Shown in pieces: positions 28,234 through 36,617 of a stretch of DNA of 36,617 nt (position 1 is its first letter; every line of letters begins with the position of its first letter). The position numbers and the translations under genes were made by a program. Origin of the DNA: an uncultured Boseongicola sp. (GTDB lineage: Bacteria > Pseudomonadota > Alphaproteobacteria > Rhodobacterales > Rhodobacteraceae); NCBI GenBank assembly GCA_938016355.1, contig CALLWO010000170.1, forward strand, positions 1-36,617, written 5' to 3'. The notes beneath the pieces were generated by a model. The model searched no databases. It was not told the origin of the DNA and worked only from the letters and a program-made list of their open reading frames with translations.

Positions 28234-29241
28234 ATGGATGATTGGTCACCTTTTGAAGCGCGATCCGCACGCTTTTCCGTCGCCCCGATGATGGATTGGA
28301 CGGATCGTCATTGCCGATTTTTTCATCGGTTAATGAGCAGAGAGACCTTGCTTTACACCGAAATGATCACGTCGGCTGCGTTGGTCAAAGGCGACGCAAC
28401 ACATCTTCTTCGCTTTGATCCAAAAGAGCAGCCACTGGCGTTGCAGTTGGGCGGATCGGATCCAGATGAACTAGCCCTTGCGGCAGAAATTGGCGAAACG
28501 CATGGTTATCGGGAGATCAATCTCAACGTTGGATGTCCTTCCGACCGTGTACAGTCTGGAGCATTTGGTGCTGTTCTCATGAAGTCGCCTGCGCTGGTGG
28601 CAGATTGTATAGAAGCAATGTCTGCGCGTGTCCAAATTCCGATTACTGTGAAATGTCGGATTGGTGTGGACGAACAAATCGAAGAAGAAACGCTTCCCGA
28701 TTTTATTGAGCGCGTATCAGCTGCCGGCATCAATCGGATGACAATCCACGCGCGCAAGGCTTGGCTTAAGGGCTTGAGCCCCAAGGAAAACCGCGAAATT
28801 CCGCCTTTGAATTATGATCTTGTTCAGGAAATGAAATCTTTGTTCCCGCGCATGCACATTTCGGTCAATGGGGGTGTTCAGTCTCTGTCGGACGCAAATG
28901 GGCTTTTGGATCAAGGCTTTGATGGCGTGATGATCGGAAGAGCGGCTTACCACAACCCTTGGGATTTACTGGGCAGGGTGGATTCGCTTATTTTTGGATC
29001 TGTCGATCCGTTTGAAACGCCGCATGAGGTCGTGGAAGCGATGGTGCCTTACATTGATGCACATGTTGCAGACGGCGGACGCCTGCATTCCATTTCCCGG
29101 CACATGCTTGGTTTGTTTTCTGGCATTCCTGGTGCTCGCTCGTGGCGCCGGGCGCTTTCCGAGAACGCGCATAACAACGGTGCAACATCGCGGGTTTTGC
29201 TCGATGCGATGGAGCATGTCTCGGTAGCCAAAGTCGCATAG
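28234..29241 (+). CDS. dusA: tRNA-dihydrouridine synthase A
   Basis: Flavin enzyme that reduces uridines in the D-loop of tRNA. The product is about 335 aa. It has the N-terminal FSVAPMMDWTDRHCR, YTEMITSAALVKGD, the catalytic cysteine in NLNVGCPSDRVQSGAFGA, KCRIGVD, and the DusA-specific IHARKAWLKGLSPKENREIPPL. The FMN phosphate site is SVNGGVQS...GVMIGRAAYHNPW. The true start is uncertain: ATG at MDDWSPFE is used, while GTG five codons upstream has a better Shine-Dalgarno (AAAGG). The track's longer frame has no family match. It ends in a bidirectional terminator shared with glnA. Confidence 0.95.
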   Translation: MDDWSPFEARSARFSVAPMMDWTDRHCRFFHRLMSRETLLYTEMITSAALVKGDATHLLRFDPKEQPLALQLGGSDPDELALAAEIGETHGYREINLNVGCPSDRVQSGAFGAVLMKSPALVADCIEAMSARVQIPITVKCRIGVDEQIEEETLPDFIERVSAAGINRMTIHARKAWLKGLSPKENREIPPLNYDLVQEMKSLFPRMHISVNGGVQSLSDANGLLDQGFDGVMIGRAAYHNPWDLLGRVDSLIFGSVDPFETPHEVVEAMVPYIDAHVADGGRLHSISRHMLGLFSGIPGARSWRRALSENAHNNGATSRVLLDAMEHVSVAKVA

Positions 29242-29268
29242 CACTTTCAAAAGGTATTTATCGCAAAG

Positions 29269-29297
29269 AAAAGGGGCGCTGCGAGGCGCCCCTTTTT
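29269..29297. terminator. Bidirectional intrinsic terminator between dusA and glnA
   Basis: Eleven-bp perfect stem AAAAGGGGCGC / GCGCCCCTTTT with a 6-base loop and TTTTT on the plus side. The A-run on the left gives a T-run on the minus side, so it can end both convergent transcripts. Confidence 0.92.
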
Positions 29298-29312
29298 GTG
29301 ATATTTTGCCAA

Positions 29313-30719
29313 TTAGCAGCTGTAGTACATCTTGAATTCCATCGGATGCGGTGTGTGCTCGTAGGCGTAGATTTCTTCCCACTTGAGGTCCATGTAGCCT
29401 TCAACCTGGTCGCGTGTGAACACATCGCCTTGAAGAAGGAAGTCCATGTCTGCTTCCAGTTCATCCATTGCTTCGCGCAAGCTTGCGCAAACTGTTGGGA
29501 TGCCTTCCAACTCTTCCGGCGGAAGATCGTAAAGGTCTTTGTCCATAGCTTCGCCGGGATCAATCTTGTTTTTGATACCGTCAAGGCCGGCCATAAGCAG
29601 TGCGGAGAAGCACAAGTATGGGTTTGCCGATGGATCGGGGAAGCGCGCTTCGACACGTTTGGCTTTCGGACTTTCGGTCCATGGGATACGAACACAACCC
29701 GAGCGGTTCCGAGCGGAGTAGGCGCGCAATACAGGTGCCTCAAATCCGGGGATCAGGCGCTTGTAGCTGTTTGTTGATGGGTTTGTGAACGCGTTCAGCG
29801 CTTTGGCGTGCTTGAGGATACCACCAATGTAATAGAGAGCTTCTTGCGAAAGGTCTGCGTATTTGTCGCCTGCGAACAGCGGTTTGCCGTCTTTCCAGAT
29901 CGACATGTTGCAGTGCATTCCCGTTCCGTTGTCACCGGCGATCGGCTTGGGCATGAATGTCGCGGATTTTCCGTAAGCATGTGCAACCTGATGGATGACA
30001 TACTTATACTTCTGCAGGTGATCCGCTTGCTCGGTGAGGGACCCGAAGATCAGGCCAAGCTCGTGCTGACATGATGCAACCTCGTGGTGATGCTTGTCGA
30101 CTTTCATCCCCATACGCTTCATTGTTGAAAGCATCTCGGAACGAATGTCCTGTCCATCGTCAATGGGCGGAACAGGGAAGTAGCCGCCTTTGACGCCCGG
30201 ACGGTGGCCCATATTGCCCATCTCATAGTCTGTGTCTGTATTCCAAGACGCGTCAATGGCATCAACTTCGTAAGATACTTTATTGATCTCAGTCGAATAT
30301 TTGACGTCATCAAACAAGAAGAACTCGGCCTCGGGGCCCCAGTAAGAGACGTCACCGATGCCGCTAGATTTCAAATAGGCTTCTGCTTTTTCGGCTGTGG
30401 AGCGAGGATCGCGCTCATATGCTTCGCCCGTGTCGGGCTCGACGACCGAACAATGTACGGCCATGGTTTTTTCAGCAAAGAACGGGTCCATATAGACGCT
30501 GTTGGTGTCGAGCATCAGTTTCATGTCGGATTGATCGATGGATTTCCAACCGGCGATGGATGACCCGTCGAACATAAAGCCTTCGTCAATGAAGTCTTCG
30601 TCAACTTGATCGGACATCAGCGTAACGTGCTGGAGTTTGCCGCGTGGATCGGTAAAGCGGACGTCGACGTATTCCACGTCCTCATCCTTGATCGTCTTCA
30701 AGACGTCTTTAATGCTCAT
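29313..30719 (-). CDS. glnA: Glutamine synthetase type I
   Basis: Makes glutamine from glutamate, ammonia and ATP; dodecameric cytoplasmic enzyme at the head of nitrogen assimilation. The 468-aa product has EGFMFDGSSIAGW, WGPEAEFFLFD, KVDKHHHEVA, the ATP-site KPIAGDNGTGMH and NRSGCVRIPW. The adenylylation tyrosine is Tyr397 in AMDKDLYDLP, so activity should be tuned by GlnE as in other GSI-beta enzymes. The start is MSIKDVLK with AAGGG upstream; the track's 22 extra codons cover the glnB-glnA gap. It lies 40 bp downstream of glnB in one operon. Confidence 0.98.
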   Translation of the reverse strand: MSIKDVLKTIKDEDVEYVDVRFTDPRGKLQHVTLMSDQVDEDFIDEGFMFDGSSIAGWKSIDQSDMKLMLDTNSVYMDPFFAEKTMAVHCSVVEPDTGEAYERDPRSTAEKAEAYLKSSGIGDVSYWGPEAEFFLFDDVKYSTEINKVSYEVDAIDASWNTDTDYEMGNMGHRPGVKGGYFPVPPIDDGQDIRSEMLSTMKRMGMKVDKHHHEVASCQHELGLIFGSLTEQADHLQKYKYVIHQVAHAYGKSATFMPKPIAGDNGTGMHCNMSIWKDGKPLFAGDKYADLSQEALYYIGGILKHAKALNAFTNPSTNSYKRLIPGFEAPVLRAYSARNRSGCVRIPWTESPKAKRVEARFPDPSANPYLCFSALLMAGLDGIKNKIDPGEAMDKDLYDLPPEELEGIPTVCASLREAMDELEADMDFLLQGDVFTRDQVEGYMDLKWEEIYAYEHTPHPMEFKMYYSC

Positions 30720-30759
30720 GAAAGGACCCTTTTCCCTTGGATTGCATAGATTACTTGGA

Positions 30760-31149
<390 letters not shown>

Positions 31150-31337
31150 TCAAGCAGCAATCGCGACGCGGAAAGCTTGCACATCCCTGCGGTGTGGAAA
31201 AGGTAAATCGCCTAAATTTTGGGCAACTCGACTGAATCCTAATCGAAAAATGAATCAGTTCTGTCTGATGCAAATCTTCAGTAGAAATGGCCTTTGATGG
31301 AATTGGATTGCGGGAGCGCGGCGAATTGGAGGTAACG

Positions 31338-32180
31338 ATGGGCTTAGATACGAAGGCCATTTTGGACAAAGCGCAGGCTGCGAACAAGTTCAGTCACGGC
31401 CATGTCCTCGTTCTTAGTGGAGGCGTTGGGAAAACCGGTGCGGCCCGATTGGCTGCGCGCGGGGCGCTTCGCATCGGCGCTGGATTGGTCACGATCGGCT
31501 GCCCGAGAAATGCATTGAGCGAAATTGCCAGTCAGGTCACTTCAATCATGTGTATTCCGCTTGATGGTGCGCCGGGCCTCGTCGAATTTCTGACAGACCC
31601 AAGGATAAACGCATTGTGTTTAGGACCGGGGCTTGGGCTTGGGGCTGATACGCAAGCGTTGGTATTGGCGGCGTTGGAGTCTAAGCGAAAAACCGTTCTT
31701 GATGCCGACGCATTGTCACGATTTGAGCGTTTTCCGGACGTCCTGTTTGGTGCAGCGCACAAAGACGTTGTCATCACGCCCCATGCTGGTGAGTTTCAAC
31801 GACTGTTTCCTGATTTGGCCGAAAAGCTGAACGAAAACAGCGACTATTCTAAGTTGAATGCGACGCGCGATGCGGCAGCTAGGGCGGGGTGCACTGTTTT
31901 GTTCAAAGGAGCTAGCACGACGATTTCGGATGCCTCGGGTGCCACAAGGTTGGTCGAGGGCGCAAAGGTGAAACATAGCGCGTGGCTGGCAACGGCGGGA
32001 TCGGGCGATGTGTTGGCAGGCTTCATTGCCGGCTTGTTGGGGCGAGGTTTGCCCGGTGCCGATGCGGCTGAGTTGGGTGCGATATTGCACTTAAAATGCG
32101 CAAATTCCTTTGGTCCTGGCCTCATTGCGGAAGACCTTCCTGAAGAACTGCCAAAAGTTATTAGCGCCATGGGACTTTAG
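31338..32180 (+). CDS. nnrD: ADP-dependent NAD(P)HX dehydratase, stand-alone domain
   Basis: Repairs hydrated NADH/NADPH. The 280-aa product covers only the ribokinase-like YjeF C-terminal domain: HGHVLVLSGGVGKTGAARLAARGALRIGAGLVT, CLGPGLGLG, DADALSRF, VITPHAGEF, FKGASTTI and the catalytic-Asp motif TAGSGDVLAGFIAGLLG. Most bacteria fuse this to an N-terminal epimerase domain (YjeF_N, about 210 aa). Here there is no room for it between glnB and this ORF. GGAGG stands at ideal spacing before the ATG at MGLDTKAI, so the short form is the translated one. An epimerase is expected elsewhere in the genome. Confidence 0.93.
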   Translation: MGLDTKAILDKAQAANKFSHGHVLVLSGGVGKTGAARLAARGALRIGAGLVTIGCPRNALSEIASQVTSIMCIPLDGAPGLVEFLTDPRINALCLGPGLGLGADTQALVLAALESKRKTVLDADALSRFERFPDVLFGAAHKDVVITPHAGEFQRLFPDLAEKLNENSDYSKLNATRDAAARAGCTVLFKGASTTISDASGATRLVEGAKVKHSAWLATAGSGDVLAGFIAGLLGRGLPGADAAELGAILHLKCANSFGPGLIAEDLPEELPKVISAMGL

Positions 32181-32286
32181 GTAAATTGTTCTAATTTGCC
32201 TCCCCGACCCGATTAACCTTAGGAAAAGGTTGATGAATGATTAGAGTGCGTTACTTTTAGGGCATCGCCGCTGGGGAGTGAGGGAT

Positions 32287-33501
32287 ATGACGCCACTGAC
32301 GACAACCGAAGGGCAGAAAAATCTGCCGCGCTATTTTGCGTCGACGTTCGCGTTGGCTCAGAAAATGCAACACGGTATGATGGATTTCCATCTTCCCGAT
32401 GGCCGGGTGTTCCGCGTTGACGGACCCAAACCCGGCCCCGTCGCAGAAATACATATTCACAACCCTGATGTTTTTTCCAGGCTGATCCGCGAGGGGGATT
32501 TGGGGTTTTCTGACGCTTATCTGGAGGGATGGTGGTCTACGCCAGACCTGCAGGCCTTTATGGATGTCGTGCACGCGGACAATGACGAAATGTATGAGGC
32601 GTTTCCGGGAATGGGGCTTGTGCGCGCCTATGAACGGATGCGGCATTGGCTGAATTCAAACTCAAAATCTCAGGCGAAGAAGAACATTTCGTACCACTAC
32701 GATCTTGGCAACGACTTCTATGCTTTGTGGCTTGACGAGACGATGACCTATTCATCGGCTATTTTTGAAACGGGCCAAGAAAGCCTCGAACGGGCACAAA
32801 CGCTGAAATATCAAAGCATGGTCGATCAGATGGGCGCAAAGCCGGGGGATCATGTGCTTGAGATCGGCTGCGGTTGGGGTGGGTTTGCGGAATATGCCGC
32901 AAAAGAACGGGGTTTGCAGGTCACGTGTCTGACCATCAGCAAAGAACAATATGATTTTGCGGTTGCTCGTATGGAGCGCGAAGGATTGAGCGACAAAGTC
33001 GAGATCAAGCTACAGGATTACAGAGACGAAAATGGACTGTATGACGGTGTGGCTTCGATTGAGATGTTTGAGGCTGTCGGTGAGAAGTACTGGCCGACTT
33101 ATTTCCGCGCCGTTCGCGACCGCCTGAAACCTGGAAGAAACGCGACACTTCAGATCATCACGGTTGAAGATCATCGCTTTGAAACTTATCGGGAAAGCGT
33201 TGATTTTATTCAGAAATACATATTTCCCGGGGGTATGCTTCCTTCGCCAAGTATTCTAAAGCGCGAGGTCGAGAAATCTGGCCTGAGTTTTCTGAAATCT
33301 ATCGAATTCGGAGAGAGCTATAGCCAGACCCTGAGACGCTGGCATGAGGTGTTCAATGCCAGGTGGGACGAAGTGGTATCGTTGCGCGGATTCGACGATC
33401 GATTCAGAAGAATGTGGAACTTTTATCTTACCTCTTGCGCTGCGGGCTTTCAGGCCGGAAGTATTGACGTAACACAGATTACGGTCACAAAACCGGGATA
33501 A
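32287..33501 (+). CDS. cfa: Cyclopropane-fatty-acid-phospholipid synthase family
   Basis: SAM-dependent methyltransferase of 404 aa that adds methylene across double bonds of membrane lipid acyl chains. SAM motif I is VLEIGCGWGGFAEYA (from about residue 190). Other family marks are KKNISYHYDLGNDFYALWLDETMTYSSAIF, SIEMFEAVGEKYWPTYF and FIQKYIFPGGMLPS. The ATG at MTPLTTTE has AGGG and GGGGAG upstream; a GTG three codons earlier is possible. It lies 6 bp before trgA, so it is likely part of the trgAB unit. Some homologues make other modified lipids (for example furan fatty acids), so the exact product is not certain. Confidence 0.93.
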   Translation: MTPLTTTEGQKNLPRYFASTFALAQKMQHGMMDFHLPDGRVFRVDGPKPGPVAEIHIHNPDVFSRLIREGDLGFSDAYLEGWWSTPDLQAFMDVVHADNDEMYEAFPGMGLVRAYERMRHWLNSNSKSQAKKNISYHYDLGNDFYALWLDETMTYSSAIFETGQESLERAQTLKYQSMVDQMGAKPGDHVLEIGCGWGGFAEYAAKERGLQVTCLTISKEQYDFAVARMEREGLSDKVEIKLQDYRDENGLYDGVASIEMFEAVGEKYWPTYFRAVRDRLKPGRNATLQIITVEDHRFETYRESVDFIQKYIFPGGMLPSPSILKREVEKSGLSFLKSIEFGESYSQTLRRWHEVFNARWDEVVSLRGFDDRFRRMWNFYLTSCAAGFQAGSIDVTQITVTKPG

Positions 33502-33507
33502 AAGCCA

Positions 33508-33948
33508 ATGCCCACGGGCGGAAAACTTGTCGCAGGAATTGTCTTTGCGGCGCTTGCATATTGGATTAGCGATCTTATCAAACCTCTTCTTCCGGAGGGG
33601 TCGCGGGTGGGAATGTTCTCACAAATCAATGCGTTGATCGGGCTGATCGTCGGCTGGTCGTTGATGGGCAAGGGGGCTGGAAAGACTTATCGCCAGTCAT
33701 TCGGCTATGGCATGACGACGCTGGCGGCCACGGTGTTCTGGTGCCTGCTGGCATGGTCGGGCTATGAGATGATCCGGCGCTCGATGCGGATGTATTATGA
33801 CGGTCCGGTTGAGGCACTTCAGGAAATGGCGCAATTGTTTCTGGAATACGGGAAGCTCGCGGCGCAACAGGAAGTGATTGTGCCAGCCATCATCGGAACG
33901 ATTTTCGTGTCTTGGCTGACTGAGTTTTTTGCGCGCCGCTGGTCGTGA
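33508..33948 (+). CDS. trgA: TrgA-family membrane protein
   Basis: Product of 146 aa with about four membrane helices: residues 5-25, 38-53, 68-92 and 122-142. It matches TrgA, first found in Rhodobacter sphaeroides as a tellurite-resistance locus with trgB and a neighbouring cysK. The same trgA-trgB-cysK order here supports the call. The molecular function is unknown. It starts 6 bp after cfa, and its TGA overlaps the GTG start of trgB. Confidence 0.88.
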   Translation: MPTGGKLVAGIVFAALAYWISDLIKPLLPEGSRVGMFSQINALIGLIVGWSLMGKGAGKTYRQSFGYGMTTLAATVFWCLLAWSGYEMIRRSMRMYYDGPVEALQEMAQLFLEYGKLAAQQEVIVPAIIGTIFVSWLTEFFARRWS

Positions 33949-35066
33949 CGTCTGACGCAAGCGTTTTCCTTTTCGGCACGCTTTGTGACCCGGAGCTTTT
34001 AGAGATTGTCGCGGGCGAAGCCGTTCAAGTAGAGCGCGCCACGTTGCGTGGATACAAAGCGTTTTGGGTTCAAGGCGGGTCTTATCCCAAGCTTGTTGAG
34101 ACAGAAGGCGGGGAAGCCGATGGGCGACTCGCGATTATGTCGCATTCTGCGAAGGCGCGGCTGGATTTTTATGAATTCGGATTTGGCTACGATCTTCGAG
34201 CGATTGAAGTCCAAACATCTTACGGCCCCGTTCAATCCGAAGGGTATTTCTCAACCCTTGCCGAAGCTTCGGGGGAAGCTTGGTCTCTTGTGCATTGGCA
34301 AAACGAGTTCGGTGAACTCAGTCGCGAAGCGGCAGTTGAGTATATGCGGTTGGCGAAGCGGTTTGAGCCGAGCGATGCTGCGAAGCTTTTCCCGCAGGTG
34401 CGAAGCCGTGCCGCGAGCCGCTTGCGTGCCATGCGCGCGAACGGCGTGACGGCTACGGGAAAGCTGATGGCTGACGCGGTGCAGGTTAAGGAAACCAGCC
34501 AACCCTATACCGACTTCTTTGCGGTGCGCGAAGACGTCCTTCAGTTCCCTAAGTTTGATGGGGAGCTCAGCACCACGGTCAAACGCGCGAGTTTTCTCGG
34601 CGGGGATGCGGTTACAGTTTTGCCTTACGATCCCGTGACGCAGAACGTGCTTGTCGTGCGTCAGTTTCGCCATGGAGCGTTTGTGCGCGGCGATCCTTAT
34701 CCTTGGTGCATTGAGCCGCCTGCGGGTCGCATAGATGTCGGCGAAAACGCGGAAGAGGCCGCATTCAGGGAATTGCGCGAAGAGACCGGGCTATCGGCGA
34801 AATCGATGTGCAAGATCGCGTCTTACTATCCAACACCTGGGGCCTTTAGCGAACATATCACCAGCTTTGTCGCGGTTTGTAATCTGGCGGATGTGGATGG
34901 ACATGTCGGCGGCGTTGCGGGCGAGGCGGAAGATATTTTGTCGGAAGTTATTCCTTTGGAGAAATTGCTGGCGATGGTTCAGGACGGATCGGCAAACACC
35001 GGGCCGCTGGTAATGTCAGCGCTCTGGCTTCAGCAAAATCGAGAAACCCTTTCCAAATATCGATAG
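33945..35066 (+). CDS. trgB: TrgB: GGCT-like domain fused to a Nudix hydrolase
   Basis: Two-domain protein of 373 aa. The N-terminal part (FLFGTLCDPELLEIV, then LRGYKAFWVQGGSYPKLV) resembles the gamma-glutamylcyclotransferase-like fold. The C-terminal part is a Nudix hydrolase of the ADP-ribose pyrophosphatase type with a perfect Nudix box, GRIDVGENAEEAAFRELREETGL (about residues 261-283), preceded by LVVRQFRHGAF. It probably hydrolyses ADP-ribose or a related nucleotide sugar; the N-terminal substrate is unknown. It starts at GTG overlapping the trgA stop (GTGA). In R. sphaeroides the family is tied to tellurite resistance. Confidence 0.92.
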   Translation: MTSDASVFLFGTLCDPELLEIVAGEAVQVERATLRGYKAFWVQGGSYPKLVETEGGEADGRLAIMSHSAKARLDFYEFGFGYDLRAIEVQTSYGPVQSEGYFSTLAEASGEAWSLVHWQNEFGELSREAAVEYMRLAKRFEPSDAAKLFPQVRSRAASRLRAMRANGVTATGKLMADAVQVKETSQPYTDFFAVREDVLQFPKFDGELSTTVKRASFLGGDAVTVLPYDPVTQNVLVVRQFRHGAFVRGDPYPWCIEPPAGRIDVGENAEEAAFRELREETGLSAKSMCKIASYYPTPGAFSEHITSFVAVCNLADVDGHVGGVAGEAEDILSEVIPLEKLLAMVQDGSANTGPLVMSALWLQQNRETLSKYR

Positions 35067-35157
35067 CTTGCCATCATTTTGTTTCGATTACGTTAACACG
35101 CATTGAAACAGGGCCGGGCGGTGCTTAGGACAGAGCAAAGGAAAAAGGACAGAGATA

Positions 35158-36189
35158 ATGGACGTTCGCTCAGACCTTGCGGATAGTGTTGGCAACACGC
35201 CTTTGATCAAGCTTCGCGGGCCGTCTGCGGCGACCGGCTGCGATATCCTGGGTAAGGCTGAATTTCTGAACCCCGGCCAGTCTGTCAAGGATCGCGCCGC
35301 CTTATTCATTATCAAGGAAGCCGTGGCGTCCGGAAAGTTGCGCCCAGGCGGGACAATCGTTGAAGGAACGGCCGGAAACACGGGCATTGGGTTGGCTCTT
35401 GTCGGCGCCTCGATGGGGTTTCGCACGGTGATCGTGATCCCCGAGACTCAAAGCCAGGAAAAGAAGGATATGATCCAACTTTGCGGAGCTGAGTTGGTTC
35501 AGGTCCCGGCGGTGCCTTACAAGAACCCCAATAATTACGTGCGGTATTCCGAACGCCTTGCGCAGAAGCTTGCTGAAACCGAGCCAAATGGCGCGATCTG
35601 GGCCAACCAGTTCGACAACGTCGCGAACCGCCAGGCGCATGTTGAAACGACGGGCCCGGAGATTTGGGAGCAAACGGATGGCAAGGTCGATGGGTTCGTT
35701 TGTTCGGTTGGCTCGGGAGGAACGATTGCAGGCGTTGCACAGGTCTTGCAGCCCAAAGGCGTCAAGATTGCGCTTGCTGATCCGGACGGGTCCGGCCTTT
35801 ATAAAATCTATACAGATCAGGAGCCTGCGCCGGGAAATTCAATCACCGAAGGCATCGGACAGGGCAGGGTGACCGAGAACCTTTCAGGGTTTGTGCCGGA
35901 CAGTGTTTACAAGATCCCGGATGCTGAGGCGTTCCCGCTTGTGTACGATCTTTTGCAGGACGAGGGGCTTTGTTTGGGCGGATCGTCGGGGATCAATGTT
36001 GCGGGGGCAATTCGTCTCGCGAAAGAGCTTGGCCCCGGGCACACGATTGTGACGGTGCTTTGCGATTTCGGGAACCGCTATCAATCGAAGTTGTTCAACC
36101 CGTCGTTCTTGCGCAGTAAGAACCTTCCGGTGCCGAGTTGGTTGGAAGGCGAAGGGCGCATTCTACCGGCTGTGTTCAGCGACGCGTAA
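35158..36189 (+). CDS. cysK: Cysteine synthase A
   Basis: PLP enzyme making cysteine from O-acetylserine and sulfide, 343 aa. It has SVGNTPLIKL, the PLP lysine in NPGQSVKDRAA (Lys44), the substrate loop EGTAGNTGIGLA, the phosphate-binding GSGGTIAGV, and ITEGIGQGRV. The C-terminal extension beyond residue 310 (NPSFLRSKNLPVPSW) fits the longer alphaproteobacterial form. The ATG is preceded by AAGGACAGAG. It lies 91 bp downstream of trgB. Cysteine supply and tellurite tolerance are linked in Rhodobacter, which fits this grouping. Confidence 0.96.
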   Translation: MDVRSDLADSVGNTPLIKLRGPSAATGCDILGKAEFLNPGQSVKDRAALFIIKEAVASGKLRPGGTIVEGTAGNTGIGLALVGASMGFRTVIVIPETQSQEKKDMIQLCGAELVQVPAVPYKNPNNYVRYSERLAQKLAETEPNGAIWANQFDNVANRQAHVETTGPEIWEQTDGKVDGFVCSVGSGGTIAGVAQVLQPKGVKIALADPDGSGLYKIYTDQEPAPGNSITEGIGQGRVTENLSGFVPDSVYKIPDAEAFPLVYDLLQDEGLCLGGSSGINVAGAIRLAKELGPGHTIVTVLCDFGNRYQSKLFNPSFLRSKNLPVPSWLEGEGRILPAVFSDA

Positions 36190-36617
36190 GTCATTGACGG
36201 CGGTGATATAACGATCGCATGAGCTTGCTTTTGGGCCGTCTGCATCCTCGGTTCGCCGGCGGAGTTTGCGTTGCGCAAAAGCGCGCGTGCGCCGTGTCTA
36301 AATTGGCCGCTTTCGTCCCGTTTGACGCAGAACGGTGATTGGCGATGAAGGCAACGGGCGTTCTTTGACCGAATGTGTGAGGCGGCTTGAAAACAAGGGA
36401 AAATGCGATCGGTACGGGATCGGTATTACGTCGGTATCACGTCGGTATCACGTAGGTGCATTGTCAGCGCGCGGTACGTGTGGACTTTGTTAAGAGATAA
36501 CCACATTGCGCCCGATTTCGCCGTGCGGATATGTGCTGGCGAATTGGAATTATCGGCGCGCTTGCGACGTCAGGCGCGCGCGGCTTTTCGGTGCCTTGAA
36601 ATTTCAGCGCATGGCAC
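36190..36617. other. Non-coding end of window, no convincing gene
   Basis: This 428-base stretch has only short ORFs (the best is 39 codons, without a Shine-Dalgarno). It contains an 11-bp tandem repeat but no tRNA-like fold and no clear terminator for cysK. It may include the promoter of a gene beyond the window. Confidence 0.6.
36410..36453. repeat. Short tandem repeat with an 11-bp period
   Basis: Four head-to-tail units: CGGTACGGGAT, CGGTATTACGT, CGGTATCACGT, CGGTATCACGT. A degraded fifth unit (AGGTGCATTGT) follows, and a further CGGTACGTG occurs at 36472. The last two full units are identical. Confidence 0.85.

Noticed and set aside
36219-36338. 39-aa ORF after cysK
   Set aside because: There is no Shine-Dalgarno, no recognisable features, and the length is within chance expectation.
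36410-36453. CRISPR-like array
   Set aside because: The units are 11 bp and directly contiguous with no spacers, and no cas genes are nearby.

Overview
The window looks like chromosomal DNA from an alphaproteobacterium of the Rhodobacterales (Roseobacter/Rhodobacter group). This rests on moderate-to-high GC, gene families and gene order: an iscR-iscS-sufB...sufC-sufD...sufS operon, a trgA-trgB-cysK tellurite-resistance cluster, glnB-glnA, and an IscR that lacks the usual cluster cysteines. I assigned families from recognisable motifs only; no database was searched. Nearly everything is coding, genes are tightly packed, and several overlap by 1-8 bases. I see no phage, insertion sequence, CRISPR array or rRNA.

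Layout. (1) 1-7.6 kb: pgk (-) diverges from two overlapping cyclophilins, one cytoplasmic and one exported. A secreted DUF3179 protein, tyrS (-), anmK (+), and a translationally coupled pair on the minus strand follow; that pair is an alpha/beta-hydrolase fused to a LuxR helix-turn-helix, and a DUF985 cupin. (2) 7.6-17.2 kb: a possible 51-aa ORF, eno and an EamA permease (-), mutL-rmuC (+), a TbpB-like lipoprotein (+) convergent with an unknown basic membrane protein (-), then NADP-isocitrate dehydrogenase and a small alpha/beta hydrolase (-). (3) 17.28-26.13 kb: a long Fe-S cluster assembly operon. It starts behind an Irr/ICE-like palindrome and runs iscR, iscS-like desulfurase, sufB, a 62-aa membrane protein, a YbjQ-family protein, a second membrane protein, sufC, sufD, two Yip1-family membrane proteins and sufS. 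(4) 26.29-31.1 kb: tRNA-Arg(CCG), a flavin monooxygenase (-), dusA (+), then glnB-glnA (-). dusA and glnA share a bidirectional terminator. (5) 31.3-36.2 kb: a stand-alone NAD(P)HX dehydratase, cfa, trgA, trgB and cysK. The last 428 bases hold no convincing gene but contain an 11-bp-period tandem repeat.

The genes are mostly housekeeping: lower glycolysis and the TCA cycle, translation, mismatch repair, nitrogen control and membrane-lipid modification. The best candidates for undescribed biology are the five uncharacterised genes (four of them membrane proteins) embedded in the Fe-S operon with their cis-regulatory dyads, the hydrolase-LuxR/cupin pair, and the trgAB region.
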